Shown here one piece after another: positions 9,850 to 21,719 of a DNA stretch of 64,000 bases. This stretch comes from Cydia pomonella (taxonomy: Eukaryota; Arthropoda; Insecta; Lepidoptera; Tortricidae). The translations under genes were made by a program, and so were the position numbers. Each line of letters starts with the position of its first letter. The first letter of the stretch is position 1. The notes under the pieces were generated by a model. That model did no database searches. It saw only the letters and a list, made by a program, of their open reading frames with translations, and was not told where the DNA came from. The stretch covers positions 9,790,019 through 9,854,018 of the forward strand of contig NC_084705.1 of NCBI RefSeq assembly GCF_033807575.1, read 5' to 3'.

Positions 9850-10010
9850 TATGTGAATCCAAATAAAAATCTATTTCATCATCAAACCTGCTCATACAAT
9901 TTCACGAGAATCGGTTGAGAATTGAGACCTGTATTGGAGTATCCGAACATACGAAAGAATTGTTGGCCAAACTCAAACAGAAGCCTTCGCTAACGCTCCG
10001 TCATTTAGTA
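9850..10010 (+). repeat. Dispersed repeat (ATCATCAAACCTGCTC type)
   Basis: Contains ATCATCAAACCTGCTCA, GAGAATCGGTTGAGAAT and ATTGTTGGCCAAACTC, a combination I recognise as a lepidopteran dispersed repeat. There is no second copy in this window to confirm it. Confidence 0.4.
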
Positions 10011-10342
10011 AACTAATAGTTTATAATATATTTTTTCCTACTCCTCTACTGTTATCTGTCATTTATGCATTCATTAACACGAATATAAGAACATACATAA
10101 AAGGTTTCAAGAAAAGTCTATATTGTCTATTCCTCATAAAAGCTCTTGTGCTTTTAATCGCTATAACGTTACTGCGATTAATGGCTACCAACCTAACAAA
10201 ACCAAAACGAATACAGTTTTAAACTAAGTGCATTGCTGCCAACTTACAAAATATTCATGTGGTTGCATAGTAAAAATAATTACTTCATAAGTCAGAAACA
10301 CGCATTTGACACCCGTATTATAGCAACACCCATAGACTACGA

Positions 10343-10386
10343 AGACCGCTTAGCGTTGCTCCTTAGTAGACGTAGACCGCTTAGCG
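10343..10386 (+). repeat. Short direct repeat AGACCGCTTAGCG
   Basis: The 13-mer occurs at 10343-10355 and 10374-10386 and continues into GCTTAGTCTCCGTAGGC. It is likely part of an old inverted-repeat element. Downstream, 10490-10545 is a short GC-rich run including GGCCGGCCGCGGCCCGGGGC. Confidence 0.45.
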
Positions 10387-10620
10387 CTTAGTCTCCGTAG
10401 GCTACGGTGGCCAAAATTGAGAAAAAAACTGTCCAAAAATTTAATTTAGCAAGTAGCAAGTACCAGGGCCTCATGAGTTACGAGGTGTCGCTGACCGGCC
10501 GGCCGCGGCCCGGGGCGGGCTGGGCGCGTAGCAAGGTATGCTCGCGCGTCTTGGCTATATACTTTTGCTTTGTTTACCTAAATTAAGATTTATTTTTGTT
10601 GACTCGTAGGAAAAATATTG

Positions 10621-10758
10621 TATGCAACGTTGTATAAGTAGGTCAAAAAATGCTCGTGGCGTATTCCTTTACAATGTTCGCCTACGCCTTCGGCTCCGGC
10701 TCACATTGTAACTCACGCCACTCGCCTTTTTTGACCCTTCTTATACAACTGTTGCATA
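10621..10758. mobile_element. MITE, TATGCAAC-ended, 138 bp
   Basis: The left end TATGCAACGTTGTATAAG and the right end (reverse complement TATGCAACAGTTGTATAAG) form inverted repeats of about 45 bp. These continue through GGTCAAAAAA and GTGGCGT with a few mismatches. The core holds CCTACGCCTTCGGCTCCGGC. Confidence 0.8.
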
Positions 10759-12215
10759 AAATACTATAAACTTATAGGTTATGCTATCAAACCACAACTT
10801 GTTTATTAAAGTGTAAAAAATAAGTTTCTAATATATTTCACCAATAAAAAAATTCCATTGTACCACAAGAACGTTATACTTTGGGAACACATCACAAGAA
10901 TTTTCAAATCTAGTTTGCAACTTAAAGAAACATAACACAATGATGTTTGGAATTTTTTGTTATGTTCATAATCTGACACTACCTCAATTGCTCAAAGGTT
11001 AACTGGAAGAGATTTCTTAAAGGGATAAGTTCGCCTTTTTACTAATGACTATTGTTTTGTTTTCACTTCTATGCAATAAAGTGTTTTACTACTAGGTACT
11101 ATCAACCTCTTTCTATCGGATGTCAGAATCAAAAGGAACACAATTAAATAATATAGGTACATAATACAGATTTTCTTGTCCAGATAACTGGATTCGTGCT
11201 CTAAGTAGAGGTTAATTTACACACTAAATTTGTAACATACCAGGATACTATATGTAGTGCATTAAGGAAGTAGCTGTCTTGTTACAAGATTTAGTGAATA
11301 GATTAGCGCTTTTAAATCGGGTTAGGCTTTTGTTGAAGCGGACACGGCGCCCACAGAGAGCGCACACAATACCTCCGAAGATAATGCTAGCTGCCCCGAT
11401 CGAACGATCAATCTTTCGGCTATTAAGATGTTTTAGCGCCTTGATGTATTGTTTCAGCTTCAATAAAGTTTTGATGAATTTTCATGTTCTTTGGAAGCTT
11501 TTGTAGAAATTGAGGCGCTGGATATTGATGAATAATTTTGACAGCTAAACAACGTAGCGGCAATTATTCAAAAGGATGGTATTGAGTTACCTTTTTGCTC
11601 GATTTTTTACTGGACTATAGGATCTTGAAATAATTTTGAAACAAGTAATAAGTTTGTGAACTCGTGTTGAATGTTATTTTTCAATACACTTGCTCAAAAC
11701 GACGTTTTTATTCCACCGATTTTTGGCTCATAATCCTAGATATTAAACACGCGTGCTTTTTCAGTATATTTAACACTCGTGCTTTTTCATTATATTATCC
11801 GACTGAGGTAAGAAGGTAACTGATTGCTAATAATATGCATGGAAACGGAGCCTTCTTAATTTGGTCGAGTAATAAAAAAAATTAAACCATCTATTAGGAT
11901 TCAAATGTTGGTTCAAAGAGGTTTTATCACACTGAACATAATTTATAGATTAAATTGTCTCGTAAATTATATTAATGAATAAACATAACATTTTATCGAT
12001 TTGATCTCCATCCGTCGAATAGAAATACGAAAAATAACGAGCCAGCCATTTTCCGTATTTGTCATAAAATTGAAATAGTATTGCATATTTTTAGTTTATA
12101 TATTGACGCAAATGACAATTTCAAGCATTGAAAATAAAGATCACATAAAATTGGCGCTGCCAGTAATACTAATAGAAGTAAGAGCCGAGAACGATAGCCT
12201 TTTACCATCAAAATC
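10759..12215. other. Non-coding, with a retroposon tail and a tandem pair
   Basis: 10989-11090 is another copy of the retroposon tail seen at 1288-1393 (AACTGGAAGAG to TGCAATAAAGTG). Positions about 11742-11795 hold two copies of a ~26-bp unit with the core CGTGCTTTTTCA. Short frames on both strands at 11248-11506 overlap each other and look like chance. Confidence 0.45.
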
Positions 12216-12217
12216 GG

Positions 12218-12463
12218 GTGAAAAATAATTGGCGGTTTGTATTCAATGGAAAATCAGCAGACATGCTGTCTTTCTTGGAAAACGTGTTGGTACGAGTAGC
12301 TTACTTCAATGAACTGGCGAATAAGTGTCTAATACAAGCCCAGCACGCTTTGGTGCAATTATTCGATGTTAAAACTGCCACCATTTTGGAAATTGTACCT
12401 TTGCTGTTTGACAAAAAAAAAGTCGAATTTATAAGTGCTGTTTTTTCCTCGCAAGTGTGTTGA
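12218..12463 (+). pseudogene. Possible gag fossil of an LTR retrotransposon
   Basis: The frame reads WRFVFNGKSADMLSFLENV, later LIQAQHALVQLF and ATILEI. The pattern W-x-FNG-x-SFLE-V, then a short helix and an LF-x-A-x-L segment, resembles the start of insect gypsy-type gag domains. There is no neighbouring pol, no proper ATG, and the frame ends after about 80 codons. It could be chance; I give it low confidence. Confidence 0.3.
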
Positions 12464-13600
12464 AAAACGTCGTATGAAACGCGTGTGCATTGGTTATTAC
12501 CCACATCGGCTTTCTTATTGCGCGCTGGCTTACAGCTCGCGCGTACAATATCCCTCGTGTGTAATGACCAACTTAGCACACTTGTATCATAATGTACTAT
12601 AATTACTATCCACAAAATTTTAATACTTTTGTATTGCTTGATAAACAACAATCATTTTGTTAGAATTACCACCCAAGTAGAGCTTTATGGAGTTTTTCAA
12701 TTAAAATTATGTATTTGAGGAAAATATTATCGCAATTCATTAGACTTTTCAAAATAACAATTTAAAAGTTACCCACCAAATAATAGGGCTAAATACTTAA
12801 ATAGTATTGTTTAGCCAGGTTTAGCCTATTAAAACTTTCAGTTGGTCAGTATCTGGCGACAATCATGCATTAAATTACTTAAAGCAATTTGAACTACAGT
12901 GCACTGTAGTGCGTATACTAAAACAAACAAACATTTAATCTAATACTTATTCAAATAACCCTTCCCGGATTGTCGGTTAGAAAAATGAGAAGAAAAAATC
13001 CAAATGCGAGCGAAAACGGATGCAAAATCTCGACCACGCTTTCCACCAGTCGACTTAGCACAGTACACGTGCGCGTATCCTAAGAACGATATATTTCATC
13101 CCGCGCCATGATTCGCCGCTTAAGCGCGATAGGGAAATCGTAAATTCAGGAGAAAGAATTTTCTTTATAGTCTCCTAAAAAGTTTTCACACATATGCACG
13201 TACTGGTCGGAAGGAGCGCAGACGGGGCGCGAGCAAATGGCGCCGAATTATAACACCATTCGTTTCTCGAGACATATCAAATTTTCTCTTACAGAGAGAA
13301 TATTAGGTATCTAATATCATTTTTATGGCGACTTTTTTTAATTTAAGAAAATTGTGATTTTAATAGACGTAAAGCGATAACTTACGAGGTTTCAACATAC
13401 TAATTCTTTATAATATCATTTTCAATGTCATTTATCAAACCTGATAAATATTGTTAATAAACAGAAATGACGAATTAAATCGAGTTGCATTTTATTGACA
13501 AGGGTGGCAAAGTAATTAGATGCATATTTTGATTTGTTTTTTCATGTTTGCTGCTAGAATTTAGCTACAAGTGATGATTTTTAATGATTGGTGTGATGAA
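12464..13600. other. Non-coding; possible repeat remnant and regulatory-like block
   Basis: 12464-12600 ends ATCATAATGTACTA, a degenerate match to the reverse of the GTACATTACGATACAAG end of part Y, so it may be a distant relative. 12990-13260 is unique, CpG-rich and non-coding. The remainder is AT-rich with nothing recognised. Confidence 0.35.
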
Positions 13601-13603
13601 AAT

Positions 13604-14190
13604 ATTTGTTTCACTCGGTAGCAAAGTTTGTGTTTGTTTATCTCTCGTACCTTGAAATCCTCACAATGCTCAAATTCCACTTTTTGAAACATTCGCTACG
13701 CTTGTCGTTCAATTTTGGGGTCCCCATCAATATTACATGCGCACGAGGAGTGAAACAACTACTCTGCCCCCTTGTCAAACGAATAACTATTATAACCCCG
13801 ACGCAAAAAGAGAGGGGTGTTATAAGTTTAACGTGTCTGTCTGTGTATCTGTCTGTAGTATCGTAGCTCCCAATCGGATGGACCGATTTTCGTTTAGTTT
13901 TGTGTCATAGATAATTTTATCCCGAGTGTTCTTAGCCATGTTTCATGAAAATCTGTTCAGCTGTTTGAAGATCACCAGCTCTTTTCTAGTTGATGAGGGG
14001 ATCTGACTAACTTCCCTATGTCCGATCGATTCGAAATTTGGTACCGTGTTACTTCAATGATATTGAAAGTATTTGGTAAGGTAACCATGACCTGATCAGC
14101 AGTTTGAATGTCATCAGCTCTTTAATACTTGATGAGGGGACTACCTTCCATAAGTCCTATCGATTCGAAATTTATGATACCTAGTACTTA
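13604..14190 (+). repeat. Dispersed repeat with CGACGCAAAAAGAG core
   Basis: The block runs from TTGTTTCACTCGGTAGCAAAG through CGACGCAAAAAGAGAGGGG and GTGTCTGTCTGTG to two tandem copies of a segment. These run from AGCTGTTTGAAGATCACC and AGCAGTTTGAATGTCATC to TATGTCCGATCGATTCGAAA and TAAGTCCTATCGATTCGAAA, at about 13967-14044 and 14099-14176 with a period of about 132. The CTGTCTGT core is typical of lepidopteran repeats. Confidence 0.55.
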
Positions 14191-15059
14191 ACTAAGTTAC
14201 TAACTCAAGTAACTAATATTTATATCTACTTTAAAAAAAAAAAAAACAAAATAAAAAGGAAAATAAAAAATTAAGCAAACACCCCCGATACAAAAAATAA
14301 ACTCTAAAAAGTAACAAATAATATTTTAAGCCTATTATAATTATTATCGTCACATAAATTATGTAAGTTCAAAGGCTCTATGACGAAAAATTAAAAAATG
14401 AGGATTTTTTTCCATGAAACTATTTTACTTCAAAAGATTATCTTTAGAATGTATTCAACAGCTATAATATTGTTATAAAATTATTGAAGGTTTTCTGGCT
14501 TTATCAACACACCGTTTACATATATTAGTAATGATTCATAACGATAACTCGTATACTTTAATATTTTAATGAAGGAAACTGTAAGTCTACAATATAAGTA
14601 ACATAAGTATTGTATTTAATATACCTAACAATACAAGACTGTTTGTTTCTAAAAATTATATTTTTTATTTATTTTCCATGCGTCGTTGCGTCGGGGGACC
14701 TCTAAATGAGAAAAACAGGTGTAGATGCAGATTGTAACAAAAGAATTTTACTCCGAAAAATTCGCAAAATCGACACAGCCGTCAACATCATCTGCCCTCA
14801 CGTGTCTGCCCGTTCGGATCGCCGCGCGCGGCATTAGTGCATTACGTAGAGCGTAGACTATGCATGAAACTTAAGATCGCTCGTACCTACATGTAAATCG
14901 GATGAGGAGGGCCATTCTATCAGAATTATTGCTGGATTCAGATAAAAAGGTCCTTATTGCATTTGAAGCATAGCGACCCTTCTCTGTGATGGAAAGTCAC
15001 GTATTGCCAGCGCTACAGGACTAGTTAGAACTGATTAACAGAGCATTTATTTCAGTACA
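14191..15059. other. Non-coding; CpG-rich part at 14680-14900
   Basis: A-rich runs at 14231-14275. 14680-14900 is richer in GC and CpG (for example GGATCGCCGCGCGCGGC) with no long frame. Nothing else is recognised. Confidence 0.4.
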
Positions 15060-15780
15060 GTCTTCTCTCTTATCTAATGAGATTTTTAATCTATAGCCTC
15101 TATGATACCAGTATAAAAATAAACTGTTTTGTTACAACAAATTTCTTCTCTGTGAAAATGTTATTATTGCTTCAATATTACAACAAAATCGGTTTTATAA
15201 TTACATTTAAATCGAGCATCTCTGAAAAACAAAGCAAAGGGATTTGACCTCTATTTTAATATCAGTCAAAACGGTTTTATTCGAAATGAAGGGTCAATTA
15301 AATAAAGTATAATTTATTATCAAGCAATATAAAAATAATAAAAAGAAGAATTCGGTGACACTGACACGGTTTTCTGTTGCGGCGCATGCTCCGGTGGCTG
15401 GTGTAGAATTCGCATGTTATTTGATATGGAAATGTGGCTGTTGGAGGCAACTCTTAGTATATAAAAAAAAATAAAGTTGCGTGACCTGCGTGAAAATAGT
15501 TTTCATTTACTGTTTGACCGCCATCTACGTTCAGTTTATCTTGTAATTAGTATGATTAGAATTAGTTTGTTTTGTCGTTTAGTAACTAAATATAACTAAA
15601 CTTTCAACACATGGTGGCATTGCACCATCCGCATATCATGCGGTTCCTGAACACACTGTACACAGCTTCTAATAATATGATTGTAGATGAAATAGTGCAT
15701 GTAACTGTACATTATTTATTTATTATTATCCATCAAAACTCGTTTCGTTGGTTTCATAAACCCACAGTCATGTGTTAATG
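15060..15780 (+). repeat. Duplicated non-coding block, copy A
   Basis: Shares, in the same order and orientation, several segments with 36950-37680: CAACAAATTTCTTCTCTG, the GCCATCTACGTTCAGTTT region, GCGGTTCCTGAACACA, and AAACTCGTTTCGTTGGTTTC. Copy A carries about 200 bp more between the first and second segments. No open frame is conserved between the copies. It may be an old dispersed repeat or a local duplication. Confidence 0.65.
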
Positions 15781-16685
15781 TCGTGGCAGTTACACTACTA
15801 TTATATGAGCTCGACATTTAATTGTAAATCAAAATGTTTGACATGTTATCATTTATTAATTTTTAACGAAATTTGTACCTACTTAGTTCATATTTTAGAA
15901 TATGGCGATCATAAGGAGATACTCGTACCTAGTTATTTCATTCATTAAGGCTTAAAATTGTTGACATAAGATTGATTTTTTAAATACTTTATAAATAGTA
16001 TATATGATTTTAATATTTTTATAAATAATAAAATGTAACTTATAATGACCATCATAATATAAATTCATGTTACAATTTAATTAAAGCACATAAACTAGTC
16101 TCAATTCAATTCTACTACACAAGCTTTGCATTGTAAATACCTTGTTATTTTGCAGTTAGTAGGGATAATCCCGGACAGTGGGTAATTGCGAACGTTCATG
16201 TTTTGAACGATATGGCACCCATTACCCACCGTGACCGCCTTTAGGGAAATATCCTTGGCACATTTGATGCTCAGATATATATCGTGACAGGAGGCTGCGA
16301 ATCTGCTTCAAGCTAGCTTACGTCAGATATTTTTGCGAAGTTTCAAGTAATTTACGTATATTTTGTGCTACCTGTGCCTGCAAAATTCGTTGGCGTGGTT
16401 GAAATTGCTATACATGCTAAATATATGAGTATCACACCAGAGAGTGTTTTTATATGTTAAGAGTATTCAGAGAATGTGCTAAGGGGCACAGTGGACTTGT
16501 ACCCCAGACCAACGCCGTCGCTGTAATGTTGTCAGTATTTACCCCACGGGCAATGGATTATTTTTGGATTTATTGAAGAAAACTTGTTAATTAGTTACTA
16601 ATAATTATTGATGGTGGTTTCAAATAATAATAACCAAAGTTTAAATAAATGTTCCCATTTGTTTATTCAACAGTTGTCATTATGT
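15781..16685. other. Non-coding; weak inverted repeat at 16178-16230
   Basis: GTGGGTAATTGCGAAC at the left answers ATTACCCAC at the right. Its GGGTAATTGCGAAC resembles the arm at 16863. The rest is AT-rich. Confidence 0.4.
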
Positions 16686-16689
16686 GGCT

Positions 16690-16800
16690 CCAATACTTAT
16701 TAAATAAAAAGATACAATCATTAAAATACTTAAGGACTAACAAATAAACTTAACTATAAATAAAACTAAACCTAAACTAACCACTAAAAAAAAAAAAAAA
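16690..16800 (-). repeat. Likely LINE 3' untranslated remnant
   Basis: AAATAAACTTAACTATAAAT and AAACTAAACCTAAACTAACC followed by an A run resemble the 3' region beyond the QRGNAAS peptide at 41318-41400. No coding part is left. Confidence 0.35.
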
Positions 16801-16862
16801 AACTAGTCAAACAACCTACCCCGCGTCCGCGCAAGTTTAAATTAAGATAAAAAGAGACTATA

Positions 16863-16918
16863 GGGTGAATTGCGAACACAGGTCATCAATGACGACCTTA
16901 GGTGTCCGCAATTCACCC
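16863..16918. repeat. Inverted repeat, GGGTGAATTGCG arms
   Basis: GGGTGAATTGCGAACAC (16863-16879) pairs with 16902-16918 with one mismatch. Inside it AGGTC and GACCT pair as well. It is a small MITE-like hairpin. Confidence 0.65.
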
Positions 16919-18183
16919 ACTCTCCCCTATTTACAAAAATCCACGTTGTTTGTGCTCTCACACGTTTTGTTGGCATGCTTTTACATACCGAAAAATGTAG
17001 ACAATAAAAAAAGAAGCATGTGATACAAAATGTTCGGAACATAAATAGAAAAAAATGATGAAGATTGAAACAATGATATTTCGACAGTATCGGTAGCGGG
17101 CAGGTAGAAGGCATTGCTCGTCATCAAATCCGCTGCTACCTAATTCACAAGCACTTGTGTCCCGACTGTATGGTAAACCTAGTATAACCTGACTTGAGGA
17201 TCCGTAAGAACTAAGCGTAATCAAAGGTTACGCTTATATTGGGTGTCCTGAGGCGATGTGTTTGAAAACCGTTCTGAGTAAAAGCTTTGTAGTCTGCGGT
17301 CACGCGCGCCTGACAGATCCATGAGTCTGTTGCCGACGAATACTCGACGTAGCATTTTTTTTTTAGTAAAACAAAATAATGGTTCGACTAGCTTTGAAGA
17401 TAATGATATTTTGGGTACCATATTGATCTTGCAAATGTTTTTTTAATTACAATGTACATTTTTGCCACTCTGTAACATTTGAAAACAAATTTTAAATCAC
17501 GTTTCCCTTAATGTCTCAAGTTGATAAGGTTTTTCTGAAATCATACTCACTGAATTAAATAAATCATACTCACTGAATTAAATAGTCAAAATATACCAAA
17601 TAATGGTTTGCACCTAGCTCACCCACGATGACGCGTTGAATATATGAAAATAGTGTACAAAACGTGGCGCAATTGTTTAAAGCAGTCAAAACAGGCCATC
17701 AATAGATTTCTGAGAAACAAAAAAACATAACAGTACTTTCTAGATGCACATGCCCATGTAATATGTATATTCCAGAGAAAAAAGAAGAGACAAAATATGA
17801 AAAAGTTGTAAGGTAGGTACGTGATAAAATAATAGGTATCACGGAGCACGCCTTTTGAAATAGGGTCTGTGAATGCGTTTGACAACTGGCAGTTGTTTTG
17901 AAAATGAATGGACGGGACATGACTACCCGTGCTTTCCCATTCTTTTCCAATACTGTCGTAGAATAAAAGACTAACACGATTTTTTTCCTCCGATAACCTG
18001 GTCAAGTCAGTTAACTTATTTTAATGTTATCTGATTTTCTTTCTGGTTTATTTAATTGTTTATAAGTTATTTATATTATGCTTATTTAGATAAAAGAGTA
18101 CTCGTGTTGATATGCAAACTGTTACTTGCTAACTGGGAATGAACGAGTTTCTTAGTATAAAATGTGACTTTCCATGAGTAAAC
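16919..18183. other. Non-coding; 23-bp tandem pair
   Basis: 17538-17560 and 17561-17583 are exact copies of a 23-bp unit containing TCATACTCACTGAATTAAAT. Overlapping minus-strand frames at 17619-18005 have no recognisable domain. Confidence 0.5.
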
Positions 18184-18277
18184 GTACCTTATGGCGGTTG
18201 GCGCTTACGTTGCGTAGTGCGGCATTTATATTGAAGCGTCGTTAATAACAGCGTAAGCGCCGACCGCCATAAGGTAC
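18184..18277. mobile_element. 94-bp hairpin MITE, GTACCTTATGGCGG ends
   Basis: GTACCTTATGGCGGTTGGCG at the left is matched by CGCCGACCGCCATAAGGTAC at the right. The arms are about 27 nt with few mismatches (T against C) and the interior is about 40 bp. Confidence 0.75.
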
Positions 18278-19751
18278 CATTAACCATGAGATGTCACAAA
18301 AGTTGAAAACAAATGTTGGTTAGTTTGAAGAGTACAGCCTACAGTTTAATTTCTTGCTCCTACAGGGTCCACCCAGTATAAAAGTTAATTGCCTCTTTTC
18401 GTATTTTGTGCCTATGAAAGGAATATCCAAGGAACAAATTTAAGGATATTTTTGAAAGATCGAATACCCCCTGAAGTTGCACGCGTCCATAGATTACGGT
18501 AACCACATGTCCCTGATGGCATAGCTAAAACAAAATTGAAAGTCGGGCGTCATTATGATTTTGGAACGAAAAAAATTTCGTGTCATAATTTCATACGACC
18601 TTCCGGTCCGACCTTCTAGACAATTAGAATAGGATTCAACCCGCATGGAGAAGGATACCACTCAACAGAGACGTCCCAAGTTCTTCGGTTTCATTGCACC
18701 TAAATATCATATTGCCATTGTATACTTAGGTATATGTCCTAAATTTTAAAACAATTTTGTCCCAACATGTTTAAATATATAATTGTTTCTTTTTTTAAAA
18801 GGCCGAATGTCATAAAGACTTTTATTCTTAGTGTCCAAGTCACAAAATACCTAAATGGCAAAAAGTATATAATTATGATTCATCACATTCCGGATTTCCG
18901 ATGGACTTTTCAAAAATATATTAATTTTACTATGCCGTCAGTGCATTATAAAATCTTTGTTGTAATAATTATATTTTTTTTTAACAATTTGCTGGCACTA
19001 AAGACGATAGTATTGGATAAAATAGCAGTCAGTAATATATGTAATTTGTGATTAAGGTATAGGTATTATGACACCACGTCGATTTGAACTTAAGGTATTT
19101 AGGTGAAAAAATTAGGCATTCTGAGGTTCAGGCGTTTAAAATTTTGGTAAATGGGTTAAATCAAATGAAGGTGTAATTAAACCAAAGTACCAAGTTAGCG
19201 TCAAGGTTTTGCGGTTAATACAAAAGGAGAACTTTATAAAAAATATAACTTTTTTACAAAATCTTTCTTTGATACGTAATACAGTATACCCTATAGGTAC
19301 ATATATACGGAAGCACTTTTCACGTGCATGTAGGTATTTAGTTGGAATATTAAAACTGTAATCCATAATTCCATAAATTGGTGATAAATCTCATGCCCTG
19401 ATAAATTGTGTACCAGAAAAACATATACGGCGTAAATTCAATACCATTCATATTCCGCGCGATCCGAGCCCACTCGTTCAATTTATTTTACATGTCGTTA
19501 ATATCGTGATTGATTTCGACGCTGGCCCTAACGATACATGAAAATTTCGCACTCATTAAATCTCTCGCCGCAGATGGAGTGCTCGCGAGCTCGCGTCGAT
19601 CACGGCTCAATAAGTATCTGGTCGCTCTCAATTAACAAAGCATTTAATAAAAATATATTTCTAACTCGATAATCATAATTTTCCGAGAAGTACTTTTGTT
19701 ATCGAGAGCTTTAATACGAGTACAAATATAACTGAGTAGGTAGGTAGTGTA
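18278..19751. other. Non-coding; regulatory-like block at 19440-19700
   Basis: 19440-19640 is unique, CpG-rich and dotted with TTAAT and ATTA motifs, including CTCGCGAGCTCGCGTCGATC. No long frame. The rest is AT-rich, and the short open frames have low-complexity translations. Confidence 0.35.
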
Positions 19752-20045
19752 GGTAATGGATGGCTTTTTAGCGATAAGACCGCCTGTTGTTTACCGCCTA
19801 ATCCTGAACTCACAGTTAGTTTGGAACCTCTCAGCCTTCGGAGAGACATTGGCTCTCTGTGCCTGTTCTACCGTCTGTACAATGGTTCTGAAGAACTTTT
19901 TGAACTGGTGCCACCATCTCGTTTTTATCACCGCACCTCTCGCCAAAAAAACAAAGTCATTGGCAACTTATACTACTTACTTATTGGGAATAGGTATTCG
20001 CACGTGTATTGTACAACGTTTTACACTTTACAGAAAAATATTTAT
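19752..20045 (+). repeat. Retroposon tail piece and left half of an X/Y MITE
   Basis: 19752-19800 has TTTTTAGCGATAAGACCGCC, matching the retroposon tail family. 19990-20035 has GGTATTCGCACGTGTATTGT and CAACGTTTTACA, matching the right end of part Y running into part X. The right half of X reappears at about 20200-20236. Confidence 0.55.
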
Positions 20046-20195
20046 ATATACATAATGGATTTATACAGATGATTACTATAACTAGTTTATATCTAAACTA
20101 GGCCCTTGAGGCATTGTACCAAGGATGCTGGCGGCATTTCCTCGTTGTATCGCAATACTGACAAACCTATCGACATAGGCACGTAAAGTTGTAAT
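20040..20195 (-). pseudogene. LINE 3' end with the SIAIQRGNAAS peptide
   Basis: The minus strand encodes FVSIAIQRGNAASILGTMPQ and then GP, followed by a 3' region nearly identical to part of 3130-3260. Related peptides at 29265-29332 and 41401-41475 keep the residues while third codon positions differ, so this is a real conserved protein end. The LINE clade is not clear to me. The fragment lies between two halves of a MITE. Confidence 0.65.
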
Positions 20196-20199
20196 TACC

Positions 20200-20236
20200 G
20201 CACTAGTGCGGTAAAGTAGGACCATGTGTATTGTAA
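20200..20236 (+). repeat. Right end of an X-type MITE
   Basis: CGCACTAGTGCGGTAAAGTAG then GACCATGTGTATTGTAAA matches the right end of part X. Confidence 0.6.
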
Positions 20237-21719
20237 ACGATTTTTTAATTCCATGATACCCTGGCATAACAGAAATGAAAAGGATTCTTTGAAATACAAT
20301 TTTCATGCGATTCCTAGTGAAAAAATATATAGGTAAGTACATTAAATAAAGGTGTCTTGTAATAAGGGATGATAATGATGTCAATTTTTCTTAATAGTCA
20401 AGTTGAAACTGCGATAACCGCAACCCGATCTACTCGAAAGGCTTAAATTTACAATTCAATAGAAACTGCACAAGGCTTTGCATGCCAATACTTCCATTTA
20501 GAACACATTCGATCGAGTTCCCATTGAAAAGACGGATGAAATCACTTAACCAGTCAATAATATAATACGTATATTCAAACACATAAAAACCTCATATTGG
20601 CTTTGTTGAGTATAGGACTATAGGTATCTGATATAGGTAGTTCAGCGATTGTTAATAAACATAAATTACCGTAATGACTAATGGTAATGACCCCACAATA
20701 TTTGAGCCATAGTAGGCGGGGTGTCAAAATCGAGACAGTGAGCTCTGTAGGTAGTTCATAAATTGCGGCCTATTGTCATAATAGTCGTAGTAAGAAGTAG
20801 GTGGTAATGTAGTAATAGTAGTAGTAAAACTCTTTATTGTACGAAAATGAAAACAAAACAGGAGGACAATGTCACAATTAAACAAATAATATATGACTTA
20901 TTGTGCATTTAAATGATTTGCCTCACATGCTGTCACCATATTATTCCGTATTTATTTTTAACAGAACAGAGTTCCAATGGGGATGATGTTATGTAACTTT
21001 TAAATAACCATTAATGTTTTGAAACATAAATGACTGATAGCAAAAACTAGTAAAATATTTAGTCTGACAAATGCCATATAAAGGCGCTTGCCATGTGCCC
21101 AATGCGTACGTACCTTATCATCGTCATAGTTGGCCTTTTTTTATATTTGCATTTTACTTTTGTGTAACATGGTATAACTAATGGCATCTCGCTGAAATTT
21201 ATAACTTCATAGCTTAAGTTTTTATTTGCTTGACCGCGGGTACTGGCACAAAACTTCGATTAAAGCATTTTAGATTAAGTAGTCCCGTGCCTTAAGTCCA
21301 CACTGTGTCCGACCTTGTGACCAGCACAATTTTGAGCTGGATAAGATTGGTTCACTGTTGGATGATTCTTTAATAATAAAAGGATGTATTTTTTATATGA
21401 CTTTTCCATAATGAATTACTATGATTTAGGCACTAAAACTAATTTTATGATTTTTAGGCCAGCGATCATAGATAATACAAATTTGACATTAACCTTGTCC
21501 GTTTAAGCTGTTAGAAATATAAAAACAAAAACTATTTTCACAGGATATCGCATATTACTTAAATATGTACACATAACGCTCAAACACACTGCATAAAGTA
21601 CTTTACCGTTGCTGTTCTGTGAATATTGTCTATGATTTTAGGTCAAATTTACTATGGTAATGGTAAGTTTGGTATGCTTAAATAAATTTGTATTTTCTAT
21701 CAATTATATCTGACATATT
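20237..21719. other. Non-coding, with an antisense retroposon tail
   Basis: 20815-20845 is the reverse complement of GTACAATAAAGAGTTTACTA, the tail also seen at 61650; similar DNA may reach about 20990. Otherwise AT-rich with nothing recognised. Confidence 0.4.

Noticed and set aside
17619..18005. 128-codon minus-strand frame with Phe-rich segments
   Set aside because: Low-complexity AT-rich translation that overlaps another equally open frame; no domain.
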